Source: CAWUIH01 sp963922495 | GTDB lineage: Bacteria; Pseudomonadota; Gammaproteobacteria; Coxiellales; Coxiellaceae | DNA: 41,555 nucleotides | Direction: 5' to 3' | Assembly (NCBI GenBank): GCA_963922495.1 | Contig: CAWUIH010000011.1 | Coordinates: 1-41,555 of the forward strand | In this document: positions 17,831-25,950 of the stretch, piece by piece | Position numbering within the stretch: the stretch's first letter is position 1 | How the letters are laid out: each line of letters opens with the position of its first letter | Notes under the pieces: model-generated | Told to the model about the DNA's origin: nothing | What the model saw: only the letters and a program-made list of their open reading frames with translations | Databases searched by the model: none | Program-made: the position numbers and the translations under genes

Positions 17831-20443
17831 TTACCCCAAACCCTCAATGGCTTTTATTTCATCCCCATAGAGTTTTTCTGCCAGTATTTGGATGGCCTCA
17901 TCAATCGGAACACCGCTTTTTTGCATTTCTTGAATGGCTTGATGTTCTTCAGCACGGGACGAAAACATGACTCGTGCAAAGGGGTCTAAAAACAGCCTAT
18001 GGAAACTGGTTGTATTACCCTGCTGTACCATAAATTCAGAAAAACCATTTTCTGAAGATGGTCTAAAACTTTGTATCATCGCTTGCTCATAGTCACTGAA
18101 ATAATCAGGTTGCTCGTTTAGAAAGTCCTTAAAAGATTTTTCATTCTGCCTCATAATGATTTTATTTTCAGCACATGACCAAGCCGCCTGCGACTCACTG
18201 CTTGCATAAAAATCTTTAATACTTTGTGTTATCGTCATAAAAGCGCCGCGGTGTTTTCGTGCAGTGCGAAACCCTTTTTCAATAAAAGAGGCCGCTATTT
18301 TGTTTGAGCCTGACAAAAGTCGCCATGCTTCATCAATGACACAGAGTTTTTTACGATTACGGTCAGCGTGATACATCTGTTCTTCGATATTTAAAATCAG
18401 CGCAAACAAAACAGACTTTAGTAAATCGGGTTGATTTTCAAGCTCACCGAGCTCTAATACGACAAAACGTTCCCGTAAGGGATCACTTGTGACCAAATCA
18501 GAAGGTTCATTAAAAATACGAGCCGCGAGGCTGCCTTCTGGCGCACTGAGTGGACTGTATTTTTTTAACAACGTGACAATATCATTGATGCGTAAATCTA
18601 CGAACTTGCTTTGATCGATAGCATTAAGGTAATCAATAACATCATCTATATCCGCTTGATCTTTTTTGTTCTTATAGGCGACAACAACAGCATCCAACAA
18701 GTGTGCTTTTTGCACATCACTTAAACCTTCATTGGGTGATGCCATCACGGCAATAAGATCTCGAATCGATTCTGCGACACGTGAAATATCCGTGACGCCA
18801 GAAAAAGGATTTAGTCGTAAATTTGAGGCATTCAGATAAGTGCCCCCTAACGTTTCACAGAATTTCTTATAACTTTCACCTAAATCAATCACCCAAACTT
18901 TGCCACCATCACTCAAAACAGCCGTAATTTTGTTTTGTGATAGAACGGATTTTCCAGATCCGGTGGTTGCGGTCACACAGATATTAAAATTATCAAGTGA
19001 TGGATTAAAATTATCAATACATGCTGCCTGATGGCGAAACGTCGGGGCCAAAACACCTTGACCACTTTGCGAGCCTTTGTATTCAGCGACTAAAGGCAGC
19101 ATATTCGTTAAGTTCCAAGTTGTCATGGTATTTAATCGCCGTAACAGCGATAAGTCATGCCAAAGCCCTTGCTCAAGGACAAAGGGCATTAATGCCAAAT
19201 AGGATTGTAACTGCTGATATTTGATACTATATAGGTCCAGCCCATTAATACGAAAAGTGGCTAAGGTCTGTGACACATGCTCTCGTCGGTGTTGTTCATT
19301 AGTAAATAAGACGCAATTGTAATATACCTTGCATAACTGGATGGAATCGGTGGCAAGATCATCACGAATTTTCTTCCAATCTTGTGCCGCCTGTACGGTA
19401 CCTGGAATCAGTTTGACATAGGGTGAATTCGCCTTCTTTTCGTAGCCATTGGCTTTTCGAAATGCTTTTAGTTTGCTTTTTTCCTTAGGTTCACATTTAA
19501 AATGCACGCTAATCACAAAGGGACAGGGAATCCCGACATTGGGTTTAAAAGTGTTAGAAAAGTTATCCGCTTGTGACCAAAGGGCCACCTCATCTGGCAG
19601 CTCCTTAAGAGAAAGCGCTACAATTTCAGCCGTATCACTACTATCTACTTGCGAGCTTAAATGTTGCTTATGGACTTTTAAATCAAAGCTTGGATCAACG
19701 ATTTGCTCGTGAAGCTCTTTATATTGATCTAATTTAACACCCTCTTCTTGAATTTCACGGGGTCTAACATTAATGAGTGTTTTGAGCAAACGGATTAACT
19801 CTATAGCGTTCAAGACCTGATTTGAAAGTCCTGCATTTCGTAACTCTGTCACCACTTCATCACGTAAATCGCAAAGGCGTGCCGCTTGCGCTTTTGTGTA
19901 TCCTGAACGCTTATTCACGAATACAAAACAACGATAATCTCGAAGCGGCATACTCATGTTTCTTTTATTATGAAAACCATAAAGTGCGGCATGCTTTAAA
20001 TAGAGGTATTGACTCTTTGCTAATTTTTTAAATGTATCGTCTGATTGTGTATAATTAGAAAGAACAGCTGATAATAGCGGATTAATTTTGTATCCACCCA
20101 CTAACATCACTTGCATACACACGGTATGATCCAGCTTGTTTTTAATCATATCAGCAATACTATGTATAATTTCTTCATTAGCGCCACTTAAAGGTGCAAC
20201 TTCTAACGCAAATCCAATGCTTTCAGTGTTAATAAATAACTGGTCATCTTCGTCAAAGTAGCGGTAAGGGAGTAACTGTGAAAAGCGTTCATAATCCATT
20301 CCCATTAACTGTGCTAAATCGGTGGATGATAGCCTTTTACCAAAGTTATTCGTTGACTTTTCTTCATTTCTCAATCGACTTAATCGCGAGAAATTTCGTA
20401 TTGAGCGTTTAATCCAATTTTTAACGTCAACAATGCTTTCCAT
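17831..20443 (-). CDS. traC: TraC: VirB4-like transfer ATPase
   Basis: The 870-aa ATPase, about the same length as F TraC, powers pilus assembly at the inner face of the cytoplasmic membrane. The N-terminal domain carries DYERFSQLLPYRYFDED, typical of TraC. The P-loop is TATTGSGKSVLSQ near residue 495. Walker B is LCVIDEAWRLL near 704, followed by EKGFRTARKHRGAF and TQSIKDFY. There are no membrane segments. ATG 20443 lies 2 bp after traV and has GAGGATG upstream. Confidence 0.96.
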   Translation of the reverse strand: MESIVDVKNWIKRSIRNFSRLSRLRNEEKSTNNFGKRLSSTDLAQLMGMDYERFSQLLPYRYFDEDDQLFINTESIGFALEVAPLSGANEEIIHSIADMIKNKLDHTVCMQVMLVGGYKINPLLSAVLSNYTQSDDTFKKLAKSQYLYLKHAALYGFHNKRNMSMPLRDYRCFVFVNKRSGYTKAQAARLCDLRDEVVTELRNAGLSNQVLNAIELIRLLKTLINVRPREIQEEGVKLDQYKELHEQIVDPSFDLKVHKQHLSSQVDSSDTAEIVALSLKELPDEVALWSQADNFSNTFKPNVGIPCPFVISVHFKCEPKEKSKLKAFRKANGYEKKANSPYVKLIPGTVQAAQDWKKIRDDLATDSIQLCKVYYNCVLFTNEQHRREHVSQTLATFRINGLDLYSIKYQQLQSYLALMPFVLEQGLWHDLSLLRRLNTMTTWNLTNMLPLVAEYKGSQSGQGVLAPTFRHQAACIDNFNPSLDNFNICVTATTGSGKSVLSQNKITAVLSDGGKVWVIDLGESYKKFCETLGGTYLNASNLRLNPFSGVTDISRVAESIRDLIAVMASPNEGLSDVQKAHLLDAVVVAYKNKKDQADIDDVIDYLNAIDQSKFVDLRINDIVTLLKKYSPLSAPEGSLAARIFNEPSDLVTSDPLRERFVVLELGELENQPDLLKSVLFALILNIEEQMYHADRNRKKLCVIDEAWRLLSGSNKIAASFIEKGFRTARKHRGAFMTITQSIKDFYASSESQAAWSCAENKIIMRQNEKSFKDFLNEQPDYFSDYEQAMIQSFRPSSENGFSEFMVQQGNTTSFHRLFLDPFARVMFSSRAEEHQAIQEMQKSGVPIDEAIQILAEKLYGDEIKAIEGLG

Positions 20444-20445
20444 GA

Positions 20446-20883
20446 TTAATCATCCTCTTGCCATTGTGCCGTCTTAATTGCTTTAGCCGGCACACCAATC
20501 CAGTGCGGGTTTTCTAGTACGGTGTAAACATAACTGGGTTCATGATAGTTATTAGCAAGGTCTTGATAGGGCGCAATCCAAATCCGCTGTATACGACCTT
20601 CAGTTCGAACAGGCTCACCCGGCATGGGGGTCACACCTTTATAACCGGCATTTTGTGATAAATAACTAAAGGTTTTACTGCGTGTGGGTAGACCAATCCG
20701 CCCACCATTACTCCTCTGATAATCAAAATCTCCAGCGTTGGCCCTCGCATTCACTTGTGAAACGGGCGTGCAGCTGGTATTCGCTTTTGCATTACAGCCG
20801 AAGTGTCCATTCATCCCTGCACACCCAGACAGTATGGCAATTACACTTGTTAAGGTAATTATTTTGATACGCATGTTTTTCAT
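20446..20883 (-). CDS. traV: TraV: outer-membrane lipoprotein of the core complex
   Basis: The 145-aa lipoprotein has a signal peptide with lipobox LSGC followed by AGMNGHFGCNAKANTSC, the TraV signature of paired cysteines just after the lipidated one. TraV anchors the TraK ring (VirB9-like) and TraB (VirB10-like) in the outer membrane. The frame can begin at GTG 20895, but GAGGGA sits a normal distance before ATG 20883, so I use that. It is shorter than F TraV (about 171 aa). Confidence 0.92.
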   Translation of the reverse strand: MKNMRIKIITLTSVIAILSGCAGMNGHFGCNAKANTSCTPVSQVNARANAGDFDYQRSNGGRIGLPTRSKTFSYLSQNAGYKGVTPMPGEPVRTEGRIQRIWIAPYQDLANNYHEPSYVYTVLENPHWIGVPAKAIKTAQWQEDD

Positions 20884-20896
20884 CGTTTCCCTCACT

Positions 20897-22267
20897 TTAT
20901 TGAGTTACATTAGAGAAAGGTGAAGCGGTTTTAACACTTGATAAGTGTTGTGCCTCTTTCAGCAGTGTTTTAATTTCTTCGGTATTATTTTGGCTCGCAA
21001 CAGTGTCAGTCTGTGGACTGGCATGACTTTGATTCTCCACTTCATCGACCAGAGAAAACCCACTTTGAAAAATCACGGTTGCCACGGTTCCTGAACCAAT
21101 CTCTATGATGGGATGATACTGATCGGCACGCTGAATATAATAATGCGCCAGTTGGCTCAGGGCAGTGCTGGCACCACCGTACGCCCCGTTTTGCCAAATT
21201 TTGCGCGGTGAAACCGTTGATGTGGCACCCAGGGGCGAAATACTTTGCGTTTGAGTCGATTGCTGCAATGCCGAGCCAATACCACTTAACATGCCAGAAA
21301 CACCCGCCATTGCCAGTACCTTGCCGTTGCGCATCACAGGCGTTCCTTTAATTCCCTCTTTGCCAGCAAAACTTAAATAGCCCTGGACTTTCTTTTCTAA
21401 AATAGTGCCATCGCGTCTCGTGCAACTTAATTTAGTGAGACGAGCTTCGCCTCGTTCACTCGAAATATCACCATAAATACTCGCTAAAACAAAACACCCT
21501 TTTAAATGACTGCGATGCCCATTCGGTAACGTCCCATTGTCTAAAATACGAACGAGAATACCGACAGTATCAGATTGCCCGTCCACCGACGCATTGGCGT
21601 CCGCCCCTTCCAACAACACTGCTTTTGCAAATGTTCCTGCGGGCACATAAGTTCTTGGCGTTCTTAAATGATGCCGAAATGTACTTTTAGATCGATAAGC
21701 CATGCGATGTAATTTAGAACTGTCGTAATGAAACTGAATCGTTTCCAGCGGATGTGTAGCCATAGAGGTTTCGTTGTTAGGCAGTTTAGCTTGATTTTCA
21801 TTGGAAAATGGAAATCCACCACCTTTTTCAGCAACCTTTAGGGCGGTTCCATCCGGTTTCGTTTTCGCTTCACGAGCCGCTAAAATACTTTTGACTTCTT
21901 TTAATAAGGCAGCATGATGTGCCGCTTGATTGCTTTTTTCAGCCACTGACGTTTTTTGTAATTTTTTAAGTTGTTTGCGCAAACGATCCATCTGTTGCTG
22001 CTGTTGCTCTAACGCCGACAGCTCGTTTTTTTGGGTAAAGTCGGTTGATAAAATACCATCGACGACGGTTGTCTTTTTGGGTTGGGTCAGTGTTGTGTGG
22101 CGTCCCTGTTTGTGTGACAGGCTACGCAACACAACTGTCATTACAATTAAGGCAACCAACACACAAAAGCCAATGATATTCTGCTTTTTTTTCATGAATC
22201 GATTGAGATTAGTCTCCCCTTCTCCATCACCCATAAAAAACTGCTTGATCCGTTTCAATTTAAGCAT
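20897..22267 (-). CDS. traB: TraB: VirB10-like core-complex protein
   Basis: The 456-aa protein spans the envelope. One membrane helix (about 31-48) is followed by a Gln-rich coiled coil (ALEQQQQQMDRLRKQLKKLQ), a proline-poor linker, and a C-terminal VirB10/TrbI domain with PAGTFAKAVLLEGADA and the GHRSHLKGCFVLAS block. Start ATG 22267 overlaps the traK stop by 8 nt. It forms the transfer core with TraK and TraV. Confidence 0.95.
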   Translation of the reverse strand: MLKLKRIKQFFMGDGEGETNLNRFMKKKQNIIGFCVLVALIVMTVVLRSLSHKQGRHTTLTQPKKTTVVDGILSTDFTQKNELSALEQQQQQMDRLRKQLKKLQKTSVAEKSNQAAHHAALLKEVKSILAAREAKTKPDGTALKVAEKGGGFPFSNENQAKLPNNETSMATHPLETIQFHYDSSKLHRMAYRSKSTFRHHLRTPRTYVPAGTFAKAVLLEGADANASVDGQSDTVGILVRILDNGTLPNGHRSHLKGCFVLASIYGDISSERGEARLTKLSCTRRDGTILEKKVQGYLSFAGKEGIKGTPVMRNGKVLAMAGVSGMLSGIGSALQQSTQTQSISPLGATSTVSPRKIWQNGAYGGASTALSQLAHYYIQRADQYHPIIEIGSGTVATVIFQSGFSLVDEVENQSHASPQTDTVASQNNTEEIKTLLKEAQHLSSVKTASPFSNVTQ

Positions 22268-23015
22268 TGGTCGTCACCTCATAAATGTTGGTGGACTCGT
22301 GTGGCCTTAGGGTCTCTTTTCCAATAGCAACCGCTCTCACACCCGGCGTATAAAAATCACTGGCAATCAACGTAACCCTATGTTTCCCACTATTTGTAAC
22401 CCGTACGACGCGCACCGCTAACTCACCACCCAAGAAACCTGCCCTTACTGTCTCTTTTAAAAAGGTCCTGCCATTAAGATATTTAGGTAACTGCAATGCT
22501 GGAACGACATGAAATGCGCTCGGTGCAATCGCTGTATAGCCTGGCGGAGACTGTGATAACATTAGATCTCGCAATAAATTAACCAGCGTTTTTTCATAAG
22601 CCGATGAATGTTCAAAACGACGTGCAGCAGCCGTATGATGGCGATAATGACGAACAACCCGGGTTTTGGGAAGAAAACGAACCGTCACGCCCGGCTCACT
22701 TTTGGGTAAAACAAACAAAGAGAAATGTCGTCCTTTTTGCGTGGTGATAAATGCGGTAAATGGCTTTTTTCCAATAATATTCATAAAGATAGAACCGGAC
22801 TGATCGTTATGCGCGATTACGCGATTATTGGGTGCATTCAGGCTCGCAATTTTGTCACTCATCACAAACAGCCGATTAATGTCTTGATTTGATAACGTGA
22901 TTCTTGCCTGGTTATCATTGGCAATAGCTATTGATACAGGTTTTATCGTAGTGGTATTATCGGCTAATGCAAGTGGTGACAACAGTAACCCAACCATAAT
23001 AAATAATGCTTTCAT
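22260..23015 (-). CDS. traK: TraK: VirB9-like core-complex protein
   Basis: The 251-aa periplasmic protein has a clean signal peptide ending SPLALA. It carries the TraK pattern of small beta-rich segments, including DINRLFVMSDKIASLNAP, and a C-terminal ELAVRVVRVTNSG. It forms the ring bound by TraV and TraB. GAGGGGAG lies before ATG 23015, and the start directly abuts the traE stop. Confidence 0.94.
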   Translation of the reverse strand: MKALFIMVGLLLSPLALADNTTTIKPVSIAIANDNQARITLSNQDINRLFVMSDKIASLNAPNNRVIAHNDQSGSIFMNIIGKKPFTAFITTQKGRHFSLFVLPKSEPGVTVRFLPKTRVVRHYRHHTAAARRFEHSSAYEKTLVNLLRDLMLSQSPPGYTAIAPSAFHVVPALQLPKYLNGRTFLKETVRAGFLGGELAVRVVRVTNSGKHRVTLIASDFYTPGVRAVAIGKETLRPHESTNIYEVTTNA

Positions 23016-23585
23016 CTACGCTCCCCTCTTATTTTTTACTTCTTCGAATGATTTCAATAACAACACCGTGCTATTTTTTGAAAAGTTTAATCGATAGGTT
23101 TTGGATTCATGGGCGATTAATCTCTCACCTACCCAGCGCTTTAATTGTCCATGAACCAATACAGTCAGTGCTTTTGGATTAGACTGTATGTCGTTGACAT
23201 AAAACGAGGAGACGACCTGATCGTCAATAATGGTTTTCTCATCGGAAACCAATTGCTCTTTAAATGCTGCATAAAATTCAGGGTCAACAAATTGCAATAA
23301 ATTTTGATTGCTCCCTTGTACGTTTTTAGGCGTAATATTCAATCGATCGTTTGTTAGCATCATCGCCATCGCTGCTAAATAAGAGGCACTGACGCCATCT
23401 TGGGTAATGCTTGCTTTTTGTTGCAGACTGGATGGAATCAAAACAATGTCTCGTCGATTAGATTGATGCCACAACAAGAGTCCAAGAATGGCATTACAAA
23501 TGAGAAGACCGGTGACACTTAAGCTCAACAGCTTTATTTGTCGAGCTAATTTAGCAATCAAAGATTTGGCCTGTTTGTATTCCAT
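23016..23585 (-). CDS. traE: TraE: VirB5/VirB8-like pilus assembly protein
   Basis: The 189-aa protein is essentially the length of F TraE. One N-terminal membrane helix (about residues 20-40) is followed by a periplasmic VirB8-like domain with SYLAAMAMMLTNDRLNITP and FVDPEFYAAFKEQL, both family hallmarks. GGAG precedes ATG 23585, and it follows traL with a 14-bp gap. Confidence 0.94.
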   Translation of the reverse strand: MEYKQAKSLIAKLARQIKLLSLSVTGLLICNAILGLLLWHQSNRRDIVLIPSSLQQKASITQDGVSASYLAAMAMMLTNDRLNITPKNVQGSNQNLLQFVDPEFYAAFKEQLVSDEKTIIDDQVVSSFYVNDIQSNPKALTVLVHGQLKRWVGERLIAHESKTYRLNFSKNSTVLLLKSFEEVKNKRGA

Positions 23586-23599
23586 AACAACTCCAATTT

Positions 23600-23902
23600 C
23601 TAAGCGATATACTCACGGTTTTGTGAGGGCGGTGTTTTTCGAAGTAAATGAGTCATGACCACCTTCGGTAAATACCAATGACAGAGATTAATCAGCCATG
23701 CACTCCCCTGCCCTTGCTTCATCATTTTAATTAAAACTACTGTGATGACGGGTATTGCGATCGATAAAACCACCTTCCCCAACAAGAAGAAAAAAACGGC
23801 GAAAAAAATTGAAGGTATAAATTCATCCAAAGGTAACCCTAAAACCCGTGCTTGGGCATCGAGTGTTTTAGGTACGAGATAAAGCCCTCTTTTATTGCTC
23901 AT
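23600..23902 (-). CDS. traL: TraL: pilus assembly membrane protein
   Basis: The 100-aa inner-membrane protein has the F TraL layout. The N-terminal YLVPKTLDAQ and LGLPLDEFIPS are followed by two hydrophobic segments and a C-terminal GSAWLINLCHWYLP that matches the F segment SSWLRDLIYWYMP. The frame can open at TTG 23911, but GGGAG lies 9-10 nt before ATG 23902. It starts just after the traA stop. Confidence 0.93.
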   Translation of the reverse strand: MSNKRGLYLVPKTLDAQARVLGLPLDEFIPSIFFAVFFFLLGKVVLSIAIPVITVVLIKMMKQGQGSAWLINLCHWYLPKVVMTHLLRKTPPSQNREYIA

Positions 23903-23907
23903 GATAA

Positions 23908-24207
23908 TCAACTCCCAATATAGGTAAACATCGCATGAGTAAATAACACAAGAATAGGAACTCCCAATAAAGTGAGCAGGTTCTTTGTTTTTACGTAAAC
24001 CACACTTCCCAAAATAATCTCTGCTATGTAGATGGCATAAGCCACCGTGGACCCTGTTCCAAACAATGCTTGGATTTGAGGCTTAACTGAAGTCGCCAAT
24101 GGGTCAGCAGCGGGATCAGCAAAACACAAATTGCAAACAAACACCCTATACAAAAACAACAAATAAAATACGATTTTAGTCAATGGTTTATTCAGTTTCT
24201 TTTTCAT
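23908..24207 (-). CDS. traA: TraA: F-like conjugative propilin
   Basis: The 99-aa propilin has a leader of about 30 residues ending CNLCFA and a mature pilin of about 69 residues, close to the 70 of F. Mature features include QALFGTGSTV, an AEIILGSVVY helix, a basic loop KTKN and a second hydrophobic helix, aligning well with F pilin (VKATFGKDSSV, AEVLVGAVMY, MTKN). The frame extends to 24237, but ATG 24207 begins at the basic leader. It overlaps the upstream lipoprotein gene by 20 nt. No TraQ chaperone or TraX acetylase is visible. Confidence 0.9.
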   Translation of the reverse strand: MKKKLNKPLTKIVFYLLFLYRVFVCNLCFADPAADPLATSVKPQIQALFGTGSTVAYAIYIAEIILGSVVYVKTKNLLTLLGVPILVLFTHAMFTYIGS

Positions 24208-24397
24208 GCTCCACCCGTTTTTTTGCCTCGTAAACATAATTCATCCCTCCATATTTTTCTTTCTCTTGAACTGCGTATAACATGTTCATTGTGCTTACAT
24301 TACTTTTGGGATTACAACCCAATAAAGAAACTACACCCACTATCGTTAGCAAATTCACTGTATATTTTCTAAGTAATAAAACATTTACTATGCACAT
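24188..24397 (-). CDS. Small predicted lipoprotein before traA
   Basis: The 69-aa product has a hydrophobic signal and a lipobox-like SLLGC (Cys at about residue 28), followed by a short charged tail rich in Lys and Glu. AGAGGG lies before ATG 24397. The start overlaps the 59-aa gene upstream and the end overlaps traA, so all three are likely co-translated. I recognise no family. A second lipoprotein-like gene precedes the second pilin (25078-25338), which makes two lipoprotein-pilin pairs. Confidence 0.65.
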   Translation of the reverse strand: MCIVNVLLLRKYTVNLLTIVGVVSLLGCNPKSNVSTMNMLYAVQEKEKYGGMNYVYEAKKRVEHEKETE

Positions 24398-24567
24398 TCG
24401 TGCTGCCCTCTTTTGTAACGTCGCACTTCCCACTCAAACGTAATAATATGCTTTGCTATTAAATGAATATTGCTCATTGTTGACTCCACACCTAAACGTT
24501 CATCTAAAAACTCCTTAGCCATCGACCTTGTTACTTTTCTTTCATCTTTTTTATTTAATTTTTCCAT
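24388..24567 (-). CDS. Small hydrophilic protein, unrecognised
   Basis: The 59-aa product is charged, predicted helical and has no signal or membrane segment. Translation starts at an ATG that overlaps the upstream stop (TAATG), with AGGAGTG a good distance before it, so it is coupled to the half-length traL-like gene. Its own end overlaps the next lipoprotein gene. The tight coupling supports real translation; the function is unknown. Confidence 0.6.
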   Translation of the reverse strand: MEKLNKKDERKVTRSMAKEFLDERLGVESTMSNIHLIAKHIITFEWEVRRYKRGQHECA

Positions 24568-24719
24568 TAGATCACTCCTATTAATAGTTGATTCGATAAC
24601 CAATAAATTACTGCTAGTGGAATACCAAATACAAGCAACTCATCCCATGTCCACAAAATAATACGCATTGGTTCATCTAAATATCGCGGTATATAATATT
24701 TTTGATCTTTTTCACTCAT
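24567..24719 (-). CDS. Half-length TraL-like protein (second traL, truncated or minimal)
   Basis: This 50-residue gene begins at ATG 24719, 2 bp after the second pilin. Its sequence YYIPRYLDEPMRIILWTWDE followed by LLVFGIPLAV resembles the N-terminal half of TraL proteins of the SXT type (YIPRRLDD, LFWTLDEALVF). It ends after the first membrane segment, with no match to the C-terminal HWYLP half. The other two downstream frames do not restore the missing half. It may be a decayed copy from a second transfer system or a minimal partner for the second pilin. The TraL resemblance is clear by eye but short. Confidence 0.6.
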   Translation of the reverse strand: MSEKDQKYYIPRYLDEPMRIILWTWDELLVFGIPLAVIYWLSNQLLIGVI

Positions 24720-24721
24720 AG

Positions 24722-25030
24722 CTAACTACCGGACAATTTCAGAACAATATTTAAAAAGATGGCAATCACAGCGACACCACCCAAAACAAAAATATTTTTT
24801 GTTTTAATATAGGCACCAAGTGCGGTGATGCCTTCAATAAGATACAGCCATTTTTTACCTGTGTTCTGTATCGTTACCGTTGCATCACCCGTTGTGCCAG
24901 CCAATACGTCGGTACCATCGGCAAAAGCATGCGTACAAATGCCCAATAAAATACCAACGATAATCATTCCAAAAATTAATTTCACTTTAGGATGGAAAAT
25001 CCAATGTTTTGGTTTCGCAAGTCGTGACAT
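24722..25030 (-). CDS. Second TraA-like propilin
   Basis: The 102-aa product has a long basic leader and a hydrophobic segment ending THAFA, giving a mature peptide of about 65 aa. Mature features parallel F pilin: DVLAGTTGDATV at the N-terminus, a KWLYLIEGITALGAYI helix, the KTKN basic loop, then FVLGGVAVIAIFLNIV. The leader and mature body differ from the first pilin, so this is a diverged paralogue rather than a recent copy. GGGAGA lies before ATG 25030. It is followed immediately by the TraL-like half gene. Confidence 0.8.
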   Translation of the reverse strand: MSRLAKPKHWIFHPKVKLIFGMIIVGILLGICTHAFADGTDVLAGTTGDATVTIQNTGKKWLYLIEGITALGAYIKTKNIFVLGGVAVIAIFLNIVLKLSGS

Positions 25031-25077
25031 TAGCTATTCTCCCTATTCTTAGAATCATTACACTCTGAAATGATCCT

Positions 25078-25338
25078 TTAACGATTTCTTTTGACATAGA
25101 TTTTTGAGATAGATTTACATGGATGTTTTTGATCACCACAAGAAATATATTGGTTTCTCTGTAGCAGGTTTGTTTTTTCTTGTTCAAATTGTCGACGTTG
25201 ATTTGTCGCCCATGTTAAGTAGTCTGTTCGATTTTGTGATAGATGATTGCTACATCCAACCAATATCAGGTTCAACAGAAACACAGCAGTAAATATAATT
25301 ATTTTTTCTCTTTTAACTTTTGTTGTTACTTGCAACAT
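25078..25338 (-). CDS. Small predicted lipoprotein before the second pilin
   Basis: The 86-aa product has a basic N-terminus, a hydrophobic core (IIIFTAVFLLNLILVGC) with lipobox ILVGC, and a soluble tail with two further cysteines (SCGDQKHPC). It might localise to the periplasmic face of a membrane. The gene order lipoprotein-pilin resembles the pair at 24188-24207, but the two lipoproteins share little beyond the lipobox. I recognise no family. Confidence 0.65.
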   Translation of the reverse strand: MLQVTTKVKREKIIIFTAVFLLNLILVGCSNHLSQNRTDYLTWATNQRRQFEQEKTNLLQRNQYISCGDQKHPCKSISKIYVKRNR

Positions 25339-25347
25339 TCCCTGCCC

Positions 25348-25644
25348 TTAAATAGACTTATTTAAATTTTCATTACACTTTGATCGTGGTTTTAATTTAC
25401 TACTTAGATGACGGAAAAATATTCGTCGAGCAACCGCGTCACTTGCGATACAGCTTTTAATCAATTGAAATGGTATACGTGTTGGTTTTATTGCAATGAG
25501 AATTAAAGTTTCAATAATATTAATTTGCTTTTGAGATGGAGCATCCAATCCCATTTGTTCTAAGACCCACAGAGCAGAATAATTTGCATGGTTAACATGC
25601 CCAATGCCTCTATCAGTATTAATTTTCTGATCGTTCTCTAACAT
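25348..25644 (-). CDS. Small soluble protein at the head of the tra operon
   Basis: The 98-aa product has no signal peptide. The start was chosen as ATG 25644 because GAGG lies 6 nt upstream; GTG 25653 falls inside that ribosome site. The middle is hydrophobic-helical (INIIETLILIAI) and the C-terminus is basic (RHLSSKLKPRSKC). It sits between the dyad region and the small lipoprotein gene. The function is unknown. The basic tail and position would suit a relaxosome or regulatory role, but that is only inference. Confidence 0.55.
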   Translation of the reverse strand: MLENDQKINTDRGIGHVNHANYSALWVLEQMGLDAPSQKQINIIETLILIAIKPTRIPFQLIKSCIASDAVARRIFFRHLSSKLKPRSKCNENLNKSI

Positions 25645-25690
25645 ATCGTTCACCTCGTGTTTATTAATGAAAATAAATTCTATGACGATT

Positions 25691-25763
25691 GCATAAGGTG
25701 AAAATTGGTTTGTAACTTATCGCTGAAAAAATTGGATAAGTGTAATTCTCACCTTCATTATGC
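25691..25763. repeat. Nested inverted repeat upstream of the tra genes; candidate oriT or control region
   Basis: The outer arms begin GCATAAGGTGAAAATT and end AATTCTCACCTTCATTATGC, which are complementary apart from small gaps. Inside lie ACTTATC and GATAAGT around a 13-nt centre. The dyad is about 73 bp and AT-rich. It lies between the Arc/TraY-like gene and the first small tra gene, near where F-like plasmids keep oriT and relaxosome sites. I cannot identify a nic site. Confidence 0.5.
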
Positions 25764-25859
25764 TTCTTAATTTGAAGAGACGTGGCCAAATACACACATT
25801 TATGATATATTTTATTTGCAAATTTAGTGTAAATTGGTCCTATTGCCTCTTATGCTGTA

Positions 25860-25892
25860 TCAGAGACTAGAGTTATCAGCTCTAGTCTCTGA
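25860..25892. repeat. Perfect 13-bp stem hairpin
   Basis: TCAGAGACTAGAG is followed by a 7-nt loop and CTCTAGTCTCTGA. The stem is perfect and has no T-tract on either strand, so it does not look like an intrinsic terminator. It sits 58 bp downstream of the Arc/TraY-like gene. It could be an oriT arm, a protein site or an RNA processing or attenuation structure. Confidence 0.6.
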
Positions 25893-25950
25893 AACTACTA
25901 GCTATCGCTAATACTCGATCCTCCAACGTTCAAAATTGCTATCATAAAAT

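Noticed and set aside
20884..20895. GTG start for TraV
   Set aside because: The GTG is part of the GAGGGA ribosome site serving ATG 20883.
25771..25800. F-like nic site near the 25691-25763 dyad
   Set aside because: Only a short GTGG match is present; it is too weak to place a nick.
25860..25892. Intrinsic terminator
   Set aside because: The hairpin is strong, but neither strand has a following T-tract and the operon appears to continue beyond it.
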